From Zoogloeaceae bacterium (lineage in GTDB: Bacteria; Pseudomonadota; Gammaproteobacteria; Burkholderiales; Rhodocyclaceae), in assembly GCA_031267345.1 (NCBI GenBank), contig JAIRZG010000046.1:1-19554 (forward strand): 19,554 nucleotides of DNA. The letters are read 5' to 3'. The translations under genes and the position numbers were made by a program. Positions 1 through 7,949 of the stretch are shown here, in pieces. Every line of letters begins with the position of its first letter. Positions within the stretch are counted from its first letter, which is position 1. The notes under the pieces are model-generated. The model did no database searches. It saw only the letters and a program-made list of their open reading frames with translations, and had not been told where the DNA came from.

Positions 1-717
1 GGCGAAATGATTGAATTGTGCGCCACGCATTTTTGCGCCCAGTCGCCCCGGCAGATTACCGTCGCCAATCGCACCGTGGAACGCGGCGCGGCGCTCGCCG
101 GACGCCTGGGCGGGACAGCCATTCGTCTGGACGAACTGGCGGACAGCCTGTGGCGGCACGACATCATCGTTTCCTGCACCGCCTCGCCCCTGCCCATTAT
201 CGGCCTGGGTCTGGTGGAGCGGGCGCTCAGGGCGCGGCGGCATCGTCCGTTGTTCATGGTCGATCTGGCGGTTCCGCGCGACATTGAGCCGGAAGCCGGG
301 GAACTCGATGACGTGTTTCTTTATACGGTCGATGATCTGGCGCAGGTGGTCGCGACTGGTATGGAATCCCGACAGGCCGCCGTGGTGCAGGCCGAGGCGA
401 TTATCGGAACGCAAGTGGAGGAATTCGCGCACTGGCTGGCGGCGCGTGATACCGTTCCCCTGATTCGCAGTCTGCGCGATACTTTTGAACGCGCCCGTCG
501 GCACGAACTGGAACATGCCCTGAAACGGCTGGCGGCGGGCGAGCCTGCGGAAAAGACGCTTTTGCAGCTCTCGCAACGCCTGACGAACAAATTTTTACAC
601 GCGCCCACCCAGGCGTTGCAACAGGTCGGGGAAAAAGATCGTCGCGCCTTGCAGCAGGCGGCGGAACGGCTGTTGCGCATCCGTGAGCAGGAATCCGGAT
701 TCGGGAATCCGGAATGA
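1..717 (+). CDS. hemA: Glutamyl-tRNA reductase, C-terminal part (5' end outside window)
   Basis: The enzyme reduces glutamyl-tRNA(Glu) to glutamate-1-semialdehyde with NADPH, the first committed step of tetrapyrrole synthesis in the cytoplasm. The window opens inside the gene; the frame is open from base 1. What is visible is the second half of the NADPH-binding domain (ITVANRT, DIIVSCTASPLPII, PLFMVDLAVPRDIEP, DDVFLYTVDDL), all typical of the family, then the long helical dimerisation domain (LIRSLRDTFERARRHELEHA, LSQRLTNKFLHAPTQAL). About 238 of the usual 415-430 residues are present; the catalytic cysteine domain lies upstream, outside the window. The last residues (ESGFGNPE) come from a 7-bp repeat and are not family sequence. 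The stop overlaps or nearly touches the next gene. prfA, a frequent hemA neighbour, is not here. Confidence 0.95.
   Translation, partial: GEMIELCATHFCAQSPRQITVANRTVERGAALAGRLGGTAIRLDELADSLWRHDIIVSCTASPLPIIGLGLVERALRARRHRPLFMVDLAVPRDIEPEAGELDDVFLYTVDDLAQVVATGMESRQAAVVQAEAIIGTQVEEFAHWLAARDTVPLIRSLRDTFERARRHELEHALKRLAAGEPAEKTLLQLSQRLTNKFLHAPTQALQQVGEKDRRALQQAAERLLRIREQESGFGNPE
691..714 (+). repeat. Heptamer tandem repeat forming the end of hemA
   Basis: Units read GAATCCG, GATTCGG, GAATCCG, then GAAT running into the stop. They form a perfect 12-bp palindrome at 691-702 and an inverted repeat 694-702/705-713 with a 2-nt spacer. They encode the SGFGNPE tail of HemA. I recall similar SGFG-type tails as products of heptamer repeats in other GC-rich bacteria, but that is memory and was not checked. 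Confidence 0.6.
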
Positions 718-728
718 GAGGTGAACCG

Positions 729-2057
729 ATGAACACAGGCATACCCCAAAGCGCAAGGCGCTGCTGTTTTTTCCTCCTGCTCCTGATGCTGGTCGTTGGC
801 GCGTCCGACGCGTCGGCTTCGGTGTGGTGGACCATCGCCAGCGACAAGGGGCGGACGATGGAAGTGGACACCGTCAGCATCCAGCGCGCGGCGGATGGCA
901 AGGTGCTGGCGATCAGCCGCTTGCGGCTGGACAAGGAAATTGTCGATGTCCACACCAATGGCAGCTACAAATACATCCAGACCCTGACGCGCTACGACTG
1001 CGCCCAACGCGCGTCGGCGACCCTGCGGCGCAGCTTTTTGACAGCGGATGAAGCGGTGTTGCGGAGCGACGAAATGCCAACCGCCGCCGCCATGCCGGTA
1101 CGCAGCAACACGCTGGAAGAAAAGGTGATGCGCGAACTCTGCCGTCCGGCAGGTACGCGCGGCAATATGCAAAAGCTCGCGGCAGACGCGGAATCCGCCG
1201 CCGCCGCCCTGCGGCAATCCAATGAGGCCATCATCAAAAAACAGTTGGACAACATTCGCGCCGCCGTGGGCAAACCCGTGACGGCAGGCAAACAGGCGAC
1301 GGTCTACAGCCATACGCACGGCGCGGGCGCAAAGCAGAATGCGGTGACGCCGCCTGCCGTCGAAACGCCGCGTCTGTTGACCTGGAGCTACGATGGCCCC
1401 GGCGGGCCGGAATACTGGGCGGATGTCGCGCCGGAAAACCTGCTTTGCCGCGAGGGTCGGCGACAGTCGCCCATCCGGATTCAGGACAGCATTGCGGTGG
1501 ATCTGGAGCCGCTTCTTTTCGACTACGTGCCTGCGCGTTTTTCCGTGCTGGATACCGGACGCGGCATCGAGGCGCAGGGTTTTGGCGACGCGCTGACCCT
1601 GATGGGCAAATCCTACGCATTGGAGCGCGTCACGTTCCAGCGTCCGGGCGAGGTCAGCATCGAAGACCAAACCTTTGTCATGAGCGCGCATCTGGAACAT
1701 CGCGCCTTTGATGGCGAGCGTCTGCTGGTGGCGGTGATGCTGGAAGTCGGGACGGAGAATCCCTTTATCCGGCAGGTGCTGAATTACCTGCCGCTGGAAC
1801 AGAACCGCGTCGTGACGCCGGACGCTGATTTCGACCTGAACCAGATGCTGCCCGAACAGCGCGGCTATCATACCTTCATGGGTTCAATGACTCGCCCGCC
1901 CTGCGAAGAAGGCGTGATCTGGGTGGTGCTGCAAACGCCGGTCACGCTCTCCGCAGCCCAGGAAGCCGTCTTCGCCCGCCTCTACCCCAACAACGCCCGC
2001 CCCCGCCAGTCCACGCACGGACGCCTGATCAAATCGTCACGGGGATCGGATGACTGA
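729..2057 (+). CDS. Exported protein: adhesin-E-like domain fused to zinc-less alpha-carbonic-anhydrase-like domain
   Basis: From ATG 729 the product has 442 residues. A signal peptide (about 1-30, ending ASDASA) is followed by a surface-adhesin-E-like domain (about 32-138; VWWTIASDKGRTMEVD, conserved cysteines near 91 and 138), a helical linker (about 145-215) and an alpha-carbonic-anhydrase fold (about 218-435; WSYDGPGGPEYW, QSPIRI, GSMTRPPCEEGVIWVVL). The fold's disulfide cysteines (C240, C392) and the gatekeeper threonine (T388) are kept. Of the three zinc histidines only H321 remains; the other two positions are T302 and Q304, and the proton-shuttle histidine is R279. Hydration of CO2 is therefore unlikely; binding or structural work in the periplasm or at the surface is an inference. 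ATG 729 has a good GAGGTG ribosome site; ATG 714 overlaps the hemA stop but lacks one and would add five residues. Confidence 0.8.
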   Translation: MNTGIPQSARRCCFFLLLLMLVVGASDASASVWWTIASDKGRTMEVDTVSIQRAADGKVLAISRLRLDKEIVDVHTNGSYKYIQTLTRYDCAQRASATLRRSFLTADEAVLRSDEMPTAAAMPVRSNTLEEKVMRELCRPAGTRGNMQKLAADAESAAAALRQSNEAIIKKQLDNIRAAVGKPVTAGKQATVYSHTHGAGAKQNAVTPPAVETPRLLTWSYDGPGGPEYWADVAPENLLCREGRRQSPIRIQDSIAVDLEPLLFDYVPARFSVLDTGRGIEAQGFGDALTLMGKSYALERVTFQRPGEVSIEDQTFVMSAHLEHRAFDGERLLVAVMLEVGTENPFIRQVLNYLPLEQNRVVTPDADFDLNQMLPEQRGYHTFMGSMTRPPCEEGVIWVVLQTPVTLSAAQEAVFARLYPNNARPRQSTHGRLIKSSRGSDD

Positions 2058-2076
2058 GGATGCATCCGGAGACAAA

Positions 2077-2134
2077 GGACCGCAGACGGAAGGGAAGGCC
2101 GCCGATAACTTTTACGGTCCTCTGTCTTCCGTCC
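2077..2134. terminator. Imperfect hairpin between convergent genes, possible bidirectional terminator
   Basis: Arms 2077-2092 and 2119-2134 pair at 12 of 16 positions around a 26-nt loop. Both arms are heptamer-like (purine-rich GGACNGA-type units on opposite strands). There is no strong T-run, so termination is a guess based on its place between two convergent genes. It overlaps the 3' end of lnt. Confidence 0.3.
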
Positions 2135-3689
2135 TCTGGACATCCCTTCGCAAACTGACGTAGAGGGTCAGCAGGATCAGGAACAGTACGCCGCCATCGC
2201 CCCAGAGGATATAGGGGGTCAGGCCCGTATGGCCGCGCACGGTCGCGGTCAGGACGCCGATGGTGAATTGCGGCAGCACGTCCTGCACCTTGCCGTCGGG
2301 CGTGATAACGGCGGTCATGCCGGTATTGGTGGCGCGCAGCATGGTGCGTCCGGTTTCCAGCGCGCGCATCCGGGCGATTTGCAGGTGTTGGCTTTGCGCC
2401 AGCGAGCGCCCGAACCAGGCGGTATTGGACATATTGACCAGCAAGGTCGCCTCCGGCAGCGGCGCGGAAAGGGTGTGTCCGAACAAATCCTCATAGCAGA
2501 TATTGACAGCGACTTTCTGCGCCCCCAGTTCAAGCGGCGGTTGCCATACCGGGCCGCTGCTGAAACTGGCCATGGGAATATTCAGGAACCAGTCAAAACC
2601 AAAAGGCGCGTATTCCCCGAACGGCACCAGATGCGCCTTGGAATAGCTCTGACCGGGCGCGACGCCCAGACTGACGGCGCTGTTCCAGTAGGTTTTCGCG
2701 TCCACGCGGGTCAGCACGCCCATCACCAGATTGCCGTTCTCGCGCATCGCCAGCGATTTCAGTTCGCGCAGGTAGTCTTTATCAATATTGTCATAAAAGA
2801 CGGGAATTGCGGTTTCCGGCAGCACGGTGAGTTGCGCTGGATTCTGCGCGATCAGGTCGCGGTACAGGCTCAGGGTGTAGCTATATTTTTCCGGTCGCCA
2901 TTTCAATCCCTGCGCGATGTTGCCCTGAATCAGCGCCACGCGGATCGGCTCGCCTACCGGCTCTGTCCAGGCGTAATGACGCAATCCCCAACCCGATAGC
3001 AGGGTCAGTAGCACGGCAATCCAGGGCCAGGGACGTTTTCGGGAACCGCAAACCAGCCAAGCGGAAATCAGGGCAGTGAAAAAGGAAACGCCATAGACGC
3101 CCAGAATGGGCGCAAACCCCGCCAGCGGACTGGGCGGCGTTTGCGAATAGCCCAGCGCCAACCAGGGAAAGCCGGTAAACAGCCAACCCCGGAGCAATTC
3201 AATGGATAGCCAGAGCGCGGCGTAAAAAAGCGCCTGACGCCCCGGCGTCTTCGGCATGTAGTAATGAAACAGGCCGCCCAACGCCGGATGTCCCGTTGCG
3301 AGAATGAAGCAGAGCAACAGGGTGGGCAGGGCCGCCATGACCATGGAAAGCCCACCATAGACGTACATGCTCACATATACCCAGGAAACGCCCGCAAGAA
3401 ACAGTCCCAATCCGAACAATGTCGCCCGCCACGCGGCCTGACGCCAGTTTTCGGCGGAACGCAAAAGCTGGAACAGCAAGGCCAGCAAAAAAGGCATGAG
3501 CCAGAAGTGTTCCAGCGGCGCGAAGCTCAATACGCCGAGCGCGCCAGTCAGCGCGGAAAGCAGCAACGCCAGTCGCCCCTGTTGCAGGCGGGCGGGCAAG
3601 GCGCATATCCAGAGACGCAACGGGGAAAGAGCGCGGGAAGCAGGATTCAATGTCTTGTTTGTCGGATTATGGCAAGGGCGGCGCAGCAT
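2112..3689 (-). CDS. lnt: Apolipoprotein N-acyltransferase
   Basis: Lnt transfers an acyl chain from phospholipid to the N-terminal cysteine of apolipoproteins in the inner membrane, the last step of lipoprotein maturation before Lol sorting. From ATG 3689 it has 525 residues (E. coli 512). The N-terminal half carries several hydrophobic spans (about 38-240), followed by the periplasmic nitrilase domain. The catalytic triad is clear: E292 (LPETAIP), K351 (SKAHLVPFGEYAPF) and C398 (NICYEDLFG). A last membrane span lies near 497-512. The frame is open further upstream inside corC, but M3689 fits the family length and overlaps the corC end by 23 bp. Last gene of the miaB-ybeZYX-lnt operon. The final residues QRTEDRGP come from a heptamer repeat and are probably not functional. 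Confidence 0.95.
   Translation of the reverse strand: MLRRPCHNPTNKTLNPASRALSPLRLWICALPARLQQGRLALLLSALTGALGVLSFAPLEHFWLMPFLLALLFQLLRSAENWRQAAWRATLFGLGLFLAGVSWVYVSMYVYGGLSMVMAALPTLLLCFILATGHPALGGLFHYYMPKTPGRQALFYAALWLSIELLRGWLFTGFPWLALGYSQTPPSPLAGFAPILGVYGVSFFTALISAWLVCGSRKRPWPWIAVLLTLLSGWGLRHYAWTEPVGEPIRVALIQGNIAQGLKWRPEKYSYTLSLYRDLIAQNPAQLTVLPETAIPVFYDNIDKDYLRELKSLAMRENGNLVMGVLTRVDAKTYWNSAVSLGVAPGQSYSKAHLVPFGEYAPFGFDWFLNIPMASFSSGPVWQPPLELGAQKVAVNICYEDLFGHTLSAPLPEATLLVNMSNTAWFGRSLAQSQHLQIARMRALETGRTMLRATNTGMTAVITPDGKVQDVLPQFTIGVLTATVRGHTGLTPYILWGDGGVLFLILLTLYVSLRRDVQRTEDRGP
2118..2138 (-). repeat. Heptamer tandem repeat forming the C-terminus of Lnt
   Basis: On the minus strand the units are CAGAGGA, CGGAAGA, CAGAGGA. 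They encode QRTEDRG, the last residues of Lnt before a final proline and stop. The same CAGAGGA unit, four times perfectly, ends murB 17 kb away, where it encodes QRTEDRGQRT. Confidence 0.75.
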
Positions 3690-4557
3690 CGGGCGTTTCC
3701 TGTGGTGATAGGGCGTCACGCGCCGCCGCGTCCGTGCCGGCGGCGTCCTGAGGCAGGCGGTCGACCACCAGAGTGTACAGGCGGCGGCTGTCGGCGCGCA
3801 GGACGTGAAAGCGCAGACCACCGATGTCCACCAGTTCGTTGCGCTTGGGCACACGTCCCAGATGGCGCAGGATCAGGCCGCCGATGGTGTCGCAGTCTTC
3901 GTCGGAAAAGCGCGTATCGAAGGCGGCGTTGAAATCCCCGATCTCGGTCTGCGCCTTGACGCGGTAGCGTCCGGCGGCGTCCTGGCGGATGTTGTCGTGC
4001 GCTTCGTCAAAGTCGTATTCGTCCTCGATGTCGCCGACGATTTGTTCCAGCACGTCCTCAATCGTCACCAGTCCGGCGACGCCGCCGTATTCATCGACGA
4101 CGATAGCCATGTGATTGCGCGAGACGCGAAATTCCCTGAGCAGCACGTTCAGGCGTTTGGATTCGGGGATAAACACCGCCGGACGCAGCCAGTCACGCAG
4201 GTTGAATTCCGGCTCCACCTGCATCCGCAGCAAATCCTTGGCGAGCAGGATGCCCTGCACGTTGTCGCGGTCGCCATCGACCACGGGAAAACGCGAGTGC
4301 GCGGTTTCCAGGACGACAGGAAGAATTTCGGACAGCGGCGCGTGGATGTCGATGACATCCATCTTGGCGCGTGGAATCAACACCTCCGCCACCCGTGTTT
4401 CGGATGCCGCCAGCGCGCCTTCGATGATGGAGAGCGCGTCCGCGTCCATGAGGTTTTTTTCAAAGGCGGAATGCAACAGCAACAACACCTGTTCGCGGTC
4501 TTCCGGTTCGCGCAGCAGGAGTAAAGAAAGCCGCTCAAATAAACCCGGTATGCTCAT
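3667..4557 (-). CDS. corC: CorC/YbeX-family CBS-domain protein
   Basis: The product has 296 residues with an acidic N-terminal stretch, two CBS domains (about 58-118 and 122-180; VLIPRAKMDVID, SRFPVVDGD, HMAIVVDEYGGVAGLVTIEDVLEQIVGDIEDE) and the C-terminal CorC/HlyC transporter-associated domain (about 195-270; DTIGGLILRHLGRVPKRNE). There is no membrane span, so this is the short soluble form found beside ybeY and lnt, not the membrane-anchored HlyC type. The family is linked to magnesium/cobalt efflux and, for YbeX, to ribosome metabolism; the biochemical role is unsettled. CBS domains of this type bind adenine nucleotides. It lies 17 bp after ybeY and overlaps lnt. The alanine- and proline-rich tail beyond residue 272 is low complexity. 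No clear ribosome site is seen before ATG 4557. Confidence 0.9.
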   Translation of the reverse strand: MSIPGLFERLSLLLLREPEDREQVLLLLHSAFEKNLMDADALSIIEGALAASETRVAEVLIPRAKMDVIDIHAPLSEILPVVLETAHSRFPVVDGDRDNVQGILLAKDLLRMQVEPEFNLRDWLRPAVFIPESKRLNVLLREFRVSRNHMAIVVDEYGGVAGLVTIEDVLEQIVGDIEDEYDFDEAHDNIRQDAAGRYRVKAQTEIGDFNAAFDTRFSDEDCDTIGGLILRHLGRVPKRNELVDIGGLRFHVLRADSRRLYTLVVDRLPQDAAGTDAAARDALSPQETPDAAPPLP

Positions 4558-4574
4558 AGTCTTTTGGCGTCCAG

Positions 4575-5009
4575 TCAGAGATAGGGATCAGGATAGCCCA
4601 GAATGGCGAGAATGGCGCGTTCGCGTTGTTCCATCGCGGCGGCGGCCTCTGGCGTTTCGTGATCCCAGCCTTGCAGATGCAGGACGCCATGCACGGTGAG
4701 ATGGGTGTAATGCGCTTCCGGCGGTTTGCCCTGTTCAGCGGACTCACGGGCGACGACTGCCGGACAGATGACCAGATCGCCGCAAAGTTGCGGCTCCGTC
4801 GCGTAGGGAAAGGAGAGCACGTTAGTGGCGCAGTCCTTGCCGCGATAGTCGCGGTTCAGCCGTTGGCCTTCTTCCGGCGCGACCAGACGGAGGGTGACTT
4901 GTCCGCCGCCCGCATATGTCGCCCGCGCCCAGGCGAAAAATTGCGCCCGCGTCGGCAATCCGGCGCGTTCGCAGGCATATTGCACGGAAAAATCCAGGCG
5001 GCGGCTCAT
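4575..5009 (-). CDS. ybeY: Endoribonuclease YbeY (16S rRNA maturation, ribosome quality control)
   Basis: YbeY is a zinc-dependent single-strand endoribonuclease needed for 16S rRNA 3'-end processing and ribosome quality control. The 144-residue product carries the family motif H107-x3-H111-x5-H117 (HGVLHLQGWDH) that binds zinc, and the preceding conserved segment RGKDCATNVLSFPY (about 56-69). The length fits the family (about 150). Its ATG overlaps the ybeZ stop as ATGA, a sign of translational coupling. Confidence 0.95.
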   Translation of the reverse strand: MSRRLDFSVQYACERAGLPTRAQFFAWARATYAGGGQVTLRLVAPEEGQRLNRDYRGKDCATNVLSFPYATEPQLCGDLVICPAVVARESAEQGKPPEAHYTHLTVHGVLHLQGWDHETPEAAAAMEQRERAILAILGYPDPYL

Positions 5010-6007
5010 GCTTTTTCCTGCTGTTCGTAGGCGGCGACGATACGCGCCACCAGCGGATGTCGCACCACGTCCTCTTTTAAAAAGCGGGTAAAGGCAATGC
5101 CGCGCACTTCGCCCAGGATTTCCGCCGCTTCCGTCAGTCCGCTTTTTTGTCCCCTGGGCAGATCGACCTGCGAAGGATCGCCGGTAACAACCGCGCGCGC
5201 GCCAATACCGATGCGCGTCAAAAACATTTTCATCTGTTCCGGCGTGGTGTTCTGCGCTTCATCCAGAATCACAAAGGCATGATTCAACGTGCGTCCGCGC
5301 ATAAAAGCGAGCGGCGCGATTTCCAGTACGCCTTTTTCGTAGAGGCGGGTGACGCGCTCGAAACCCATCAGATCATAGAGGGCGTCGTAGAGCGGGCGCA
5401 GGTAAGGATCGACCTTCTGCGCCAGATCGCCGGGCAAAAAGCCCAGACGCTCGCCCGCTTCCACCGCCGGACGGGTAAGGATGATGCGCTCGACCAACTC
5501 GCGTTCCAGCGCGTCTACGGCGCAAGCGACGGCGAGATAGGTCTTGCCGGTTCCCGCCGGCCCCATGCCGAAGGTGATGTCATGCGCCTGAATGTGTTTC
5601 AGGTATTCGACCTGACGCGGTGTGCGTCCATGCAGTTCGGCCTTGCGGGTGAGGAGTTGCGGGCCGTCCAGCGGATCGGAAATGCCGGAAGCGGCGGGAA
5701 CGCGCGCCGCTTCCGGCGTCAAGGCTCGACGCAGGGGAGCGTTGCGTAATTCGATCAGTCCCAGTTGAATGGCGTCGATGCTCAAGTTGTCGGCAGCTTG
5801 CCGATAAAACAGTTCCAGCGCCGCCACAGCTTCCGTCGCCGCCTTGCCCGCGACGGTAAAACGTTCGCCGCGTCGGGAAATACGCACATCCAGCGCGGTT
5901 TCGATCTGGCGCAGATTTTCGTCCAGCGGGCCGCACAGCCGGGCAAGGCGCGGGTTATCCACCGGCGAAAATTTTATGCTTTGCGGACGTTGCGCCGGAT
6001 TATTCAC
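5006..6007 (-). CDS. ybeZ: PhoH-like ATPase YbeZ
   Basis: A 333-residue P-loop ATPase of the PhoH family, the usual partner of YbeY in RNA metabolism. Walker A is GPAGTGKT (149-156) and Walker B VILDEAQN (246-253); RTLNHAFVILDEAQNTTPEQ and VVTGDPSQVDLP are family signatures. An N-terminal domain of about 120 residues precedes the ATPase, as in E. coli YbeZ. The start is GTG at 6007, with a GAGGTG site seven bases upstream, inside the miaB 3' end (8-bp overlap). Helicase activity has been proposed for the family but is not provable from sequence. Confidence 0.93.
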   Translation of the reverse strand: MNNPAQRPQSIKFSPVDNPRLARLCGPLDENLRQIETALDVRISRRGERFTVAGKAATEAVAALELFYRQAADNLSIDAIQLGLIELRNAPLRRALTPEAARVPAASGISDPLDGPQLLTRKAELHGRTPRQVEYLKHIQAHDITFGMGPAGTGKTYLAVACAVDALERELVERIILTRPAVEAGERLGFLPGDLAQKVDPYLRPLYDALYDLMGFERVTRLYEKGVLEIAPLAFMRGRTLNHAFVILDEAQNTTPEQMKMFLTRIGIGARAVVTGDPSQVDLPRGQKSGLTEAAEILGEVRGIAFTRFLKEDVVRHPLVARIVAAYEQQEKA

Positions 6008-7334
6008 GAATCACCACCTCGCCGCGCAGGGAATGCGGCAGCGCCCCGGTAATCTTTACCTCGACAAAGTGATGAATCTGGCGCGGATTGCCGACGAAAT
6101 TAACGACGCGGTTGTTGTCCGTGCGTCCGGCCAGTTCGCGCGGATTTTTTTTGGAAACGCCTTCCACCAGCACCCGCTGCGTTGTCCCCAGCATCGCCTG
6201 TGAAATGGCTTGCGCTTGCGCCTCAATGCGTTTTTGCAGCCGCGAAAGCCGCGCCGATTTCACCTCGGCGGGCGTGTCGTCCGCCATTTCCGCCGCTGGC
6301 GTGCCGGGGCGCGGACTGAACAGGAAGGAGTAGGAAGCGTCAAAACCCACGTCTTCGATCAATTGCATGGTCTGCCCGAAATCGGCCTCCGTTTCGCCGG
6401 GAAAGCCGACGATGAAATCAGAGGAAATGGCAATGTCGGGACGGGCGGCGCGCAACTTGCGGACAATGGATTTGTATTCCAATGCCGTATAGCCGCGCTT
6501 CATCGCCGCCAGCACCCGGTCAGACCCCGCCTGCACTGGCAGATGCAGGTGCGACACCAGCTTGGGCACACAGGCGTAGGTCGCAAAGAGCCGCGCCGTC
6601 ATCTCGCGCGGATGCGAAGTGGTGTAGCGAATGCGCTCAATGCCGGGGACTTCGGCGACCGCTTCAATCAGCATCGCCAGATCGGCCTCGACATCACTCT
6701 CCGGCAACGCGCCCCGATAGGCATTGACGTTTTGCCCCAACAGCGTCACCTCGCGCGCGCCGAGCGCGGCGAGCCGCCGGATCTCCGCCAGCACGTCGGC
6801 GAAGGGGCGGGAAATTTCGTCGCCGCGCGTGTAGGGAATGATGCAGAAAGCGCAGAACTTGGAACAGCCTTCCATGACCGAGACAAAAGCCGACGCGCCC
6901 CGGATGTCGGCAGGCGGCAGAGCGTCGAATTTTTCGATTTCGGGAAAGGAAATATCCACGACCGACGCGCCGCTCGCCCGATGTTCAGCCATGAGTTGCG
7001 GCAGACGGTGCAAGGTCTGCGGCCCGAACACCAGATCGACATAGGGCGCGCGCGTCACGATGGCCTCGCCTTCCTGGCTGGCGACGCAACCGCCCACGCC
7101 AATCACCAGCGCCGGATTCTTTTTTTTCAGATGCCGGATGCGCCCCAGGTCATGAAACACCTTTTCCTGCGCCTTTTCGCGCACGGAACAGGTATTGAAC
7201 AGGATGATGTCCGCGTCTTCGGGCGTAGCGGTTCTGACCACCGGTTCACTGGCGGCGAGCACATCAAACATCTTGTCGGAATCGTACTCGTTCATCTGAC
7301 ACCCGAAGGTGCGGACAAACAGCTTTTTCGGCAT
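6000..7334 (-). CDS. miaB: tRNA-2-methylthio-N6-dimethylallyladenosine synthase
   Basis: MiaB is a radical-SAM methylthiotransferase that converts i6A37 to ms2i6A37 in tRNAs reading U-starting codons. It needs two [4Fe-4S] clusters. All six ligands are visible: C12 (TFGCQMNEYDSD), C49 (NTCSVREKA) and C83 (GGCVASQEG) for the auxiliary cluster, and C157, C161, C164 (GCSKFCAFC) for the radical-SAM cluster. A TRAM-like RNA-binding domain ends the protein (VLVEGVSKKNPRELAGRTDN). Start ATG 7334 (444 residues) matches the family N-terminus; the longer GTG 7370 reading overlaps the previous stop as GTGA but adds twelve unrelated residues. Neither start has a good ribosome site. It begins the conserved miaB-ybeZYX-lnt block. 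Confidence 0.95.
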   Translation of the reverse strand: MPKKLFVRTFGCQMNEYDSDKMFDVLAASEPVVRTATPEDADIILFNTCSVREKAQEKVFHDLGRIRHLKKKNPALVIGVGGCVASQEGEAIVTRAPYVDLVFGPQTLHRLPQLMAEHRASGASVVDISFPEIEKFDALPPADIRGASAFVSVMEGCSKFCAFCIIPYTRGDEISRPFADVLAEIRRLAALGAREVTLLGQNVNAYRGALPESDVEADLAMLIEAVAEVPGIERIRYTTSHPREMTARLFATYACVPKLVSHLHLPVQAGSDRVLAAMKRGYTALEYKSIVRKLRAARPDIAISSDFIVGFPGETEADFGQTMQLIEDVGFDASYSFLFSPRPGTPAAEMADDTPAEVKSARLSRLQKRIEAQAQAISQAMLGTTQRVLVEGVSKKNPRELAGRTDNNRVVNFVGNPRQIHHFVEVKITGALPHSLRGEVVIRE

Positions 7335-7366
7335 GGGGAAAATCAGCGATTGAACGGCACAACCAG

Positions 7367-7828
7367 TCACTCGGTTGTGGAGGTTTCAGAATCCGTATCG
7401 GTTGCGGTTTCGGATTCCGTCGTTTGTTCTTCTTCTACGGGTTGTTGCGCCACGACCTGAATCCCGGCCTTGATCGAGGCGATTTCCGCTGGCGTCAGAA
7501 TCCAGATGCGCCACACGCTGCTTTCCGTGGCGTCCATTTTGTAAAGCACCGTGAAATTGGCGCCGGTCAGCATGGTGGGCAGGATAATCCGGTTGGCCTC
7601 ATTGCGGATCTGCAAGCCCGGCGCGGTAAGGAAGGCGCGATCATTGATGATGGCGCGTTCGTTGGCGGGCGATGCCTTCAACAGCCCCAAACGCACCCCC
7701 GCCGGAAACGACCGCCCTACCGACGGCACAACAATCTCTTGTGACGGTTCGGCAAGTTCGACGGGCGATCCAAACAAGGTGGAAAGGAGCGCCCCAAGCG
7801 CGGCGGAAGTAAGGGAAGACAAAGGCAT
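7367..7828 (-). CDS. Hypothetical protein with acidic Ser/Thr-rich tail, upstream of miaB
   Basis: Not recognised. From ATG 7828 it has 153 residues. The N-terminus (SLTSAALGALLSTLFG) is weakly hydrophobic with no positive charge, so it is a poor signal peptide. The middle has a compact, globular-looking segment (about 60-125; AFLTAPGLQIRNEANRIILP, SVWRIWILTPAEIASI). The last 25 residues are almost only E, D, T and S. The DNA for the tail contains two near-identical runs (7382-7395 and 7406-7419), which suggests internal slippage. It lies 32 bp before miaB on the same strand and may be cotranscribed. An alternative TTG start at 7852 would add eight hydrophobic residues and strengthen a signal peptide. 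The product may be exported, but this is uncertain. Confidence 0.65.
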   Translation of the reverse strand: MPLSSLTSAALGALLSTLFGSPVELAEPSQEIVVPSVGRSFPAGVRLGLLKASPANERAIINDRAFLTAPGLQIRNEANRIILPTMLTGANFTVLYKMDATESSVWRIWILTPAEIASIKAGIQVVAQQPVEEEQTTESETATDTDSETSTTE

Positions 7829-7835
7829 GGACGCG

Positions 7836-7841
7836 ATTATA
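7836..7841 (-). promoter_or_regulatory. Perfect -10 hexamer (TATAAT) just before the hypothetical gene
   Basis: On the minus strand TATAAT ends eight bases before ATG 7828. A transcript would start at or next to the ATG, giving a leaderless or near-leaderless mRNA. No good -35 hexamer sits at 16-18 bp. If the TTG 7852 start is used instead, the hexamer is inside the gene and is chance. Confidence 0.3.
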
Positions 7842-7949
7842 GCAGCAAACAAAAATCAAGGATCGGGAATTAACATGAAGTCCTGCCTGAAGCGCGGCGG
7901 CGCATGAATGTTATAGTAAGCGCCTTCCTTTTCTTTTTGCCGACTTACC

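Noticed and set aside
321..1871. 516-codon open frame on the minus strand across hemA and the CA-like gene
   Set aside because: Shadow frame. The plus-strand genes have clear family motifs. Several genes here have long antisense open frames because the GC-rich codon usage rarely produces antisense stops.
6210..7460. 416-codon plus-strand frame opposite miaB
   Set aside because: Antisense shadow; MiaB shows all six cluster cysteines.
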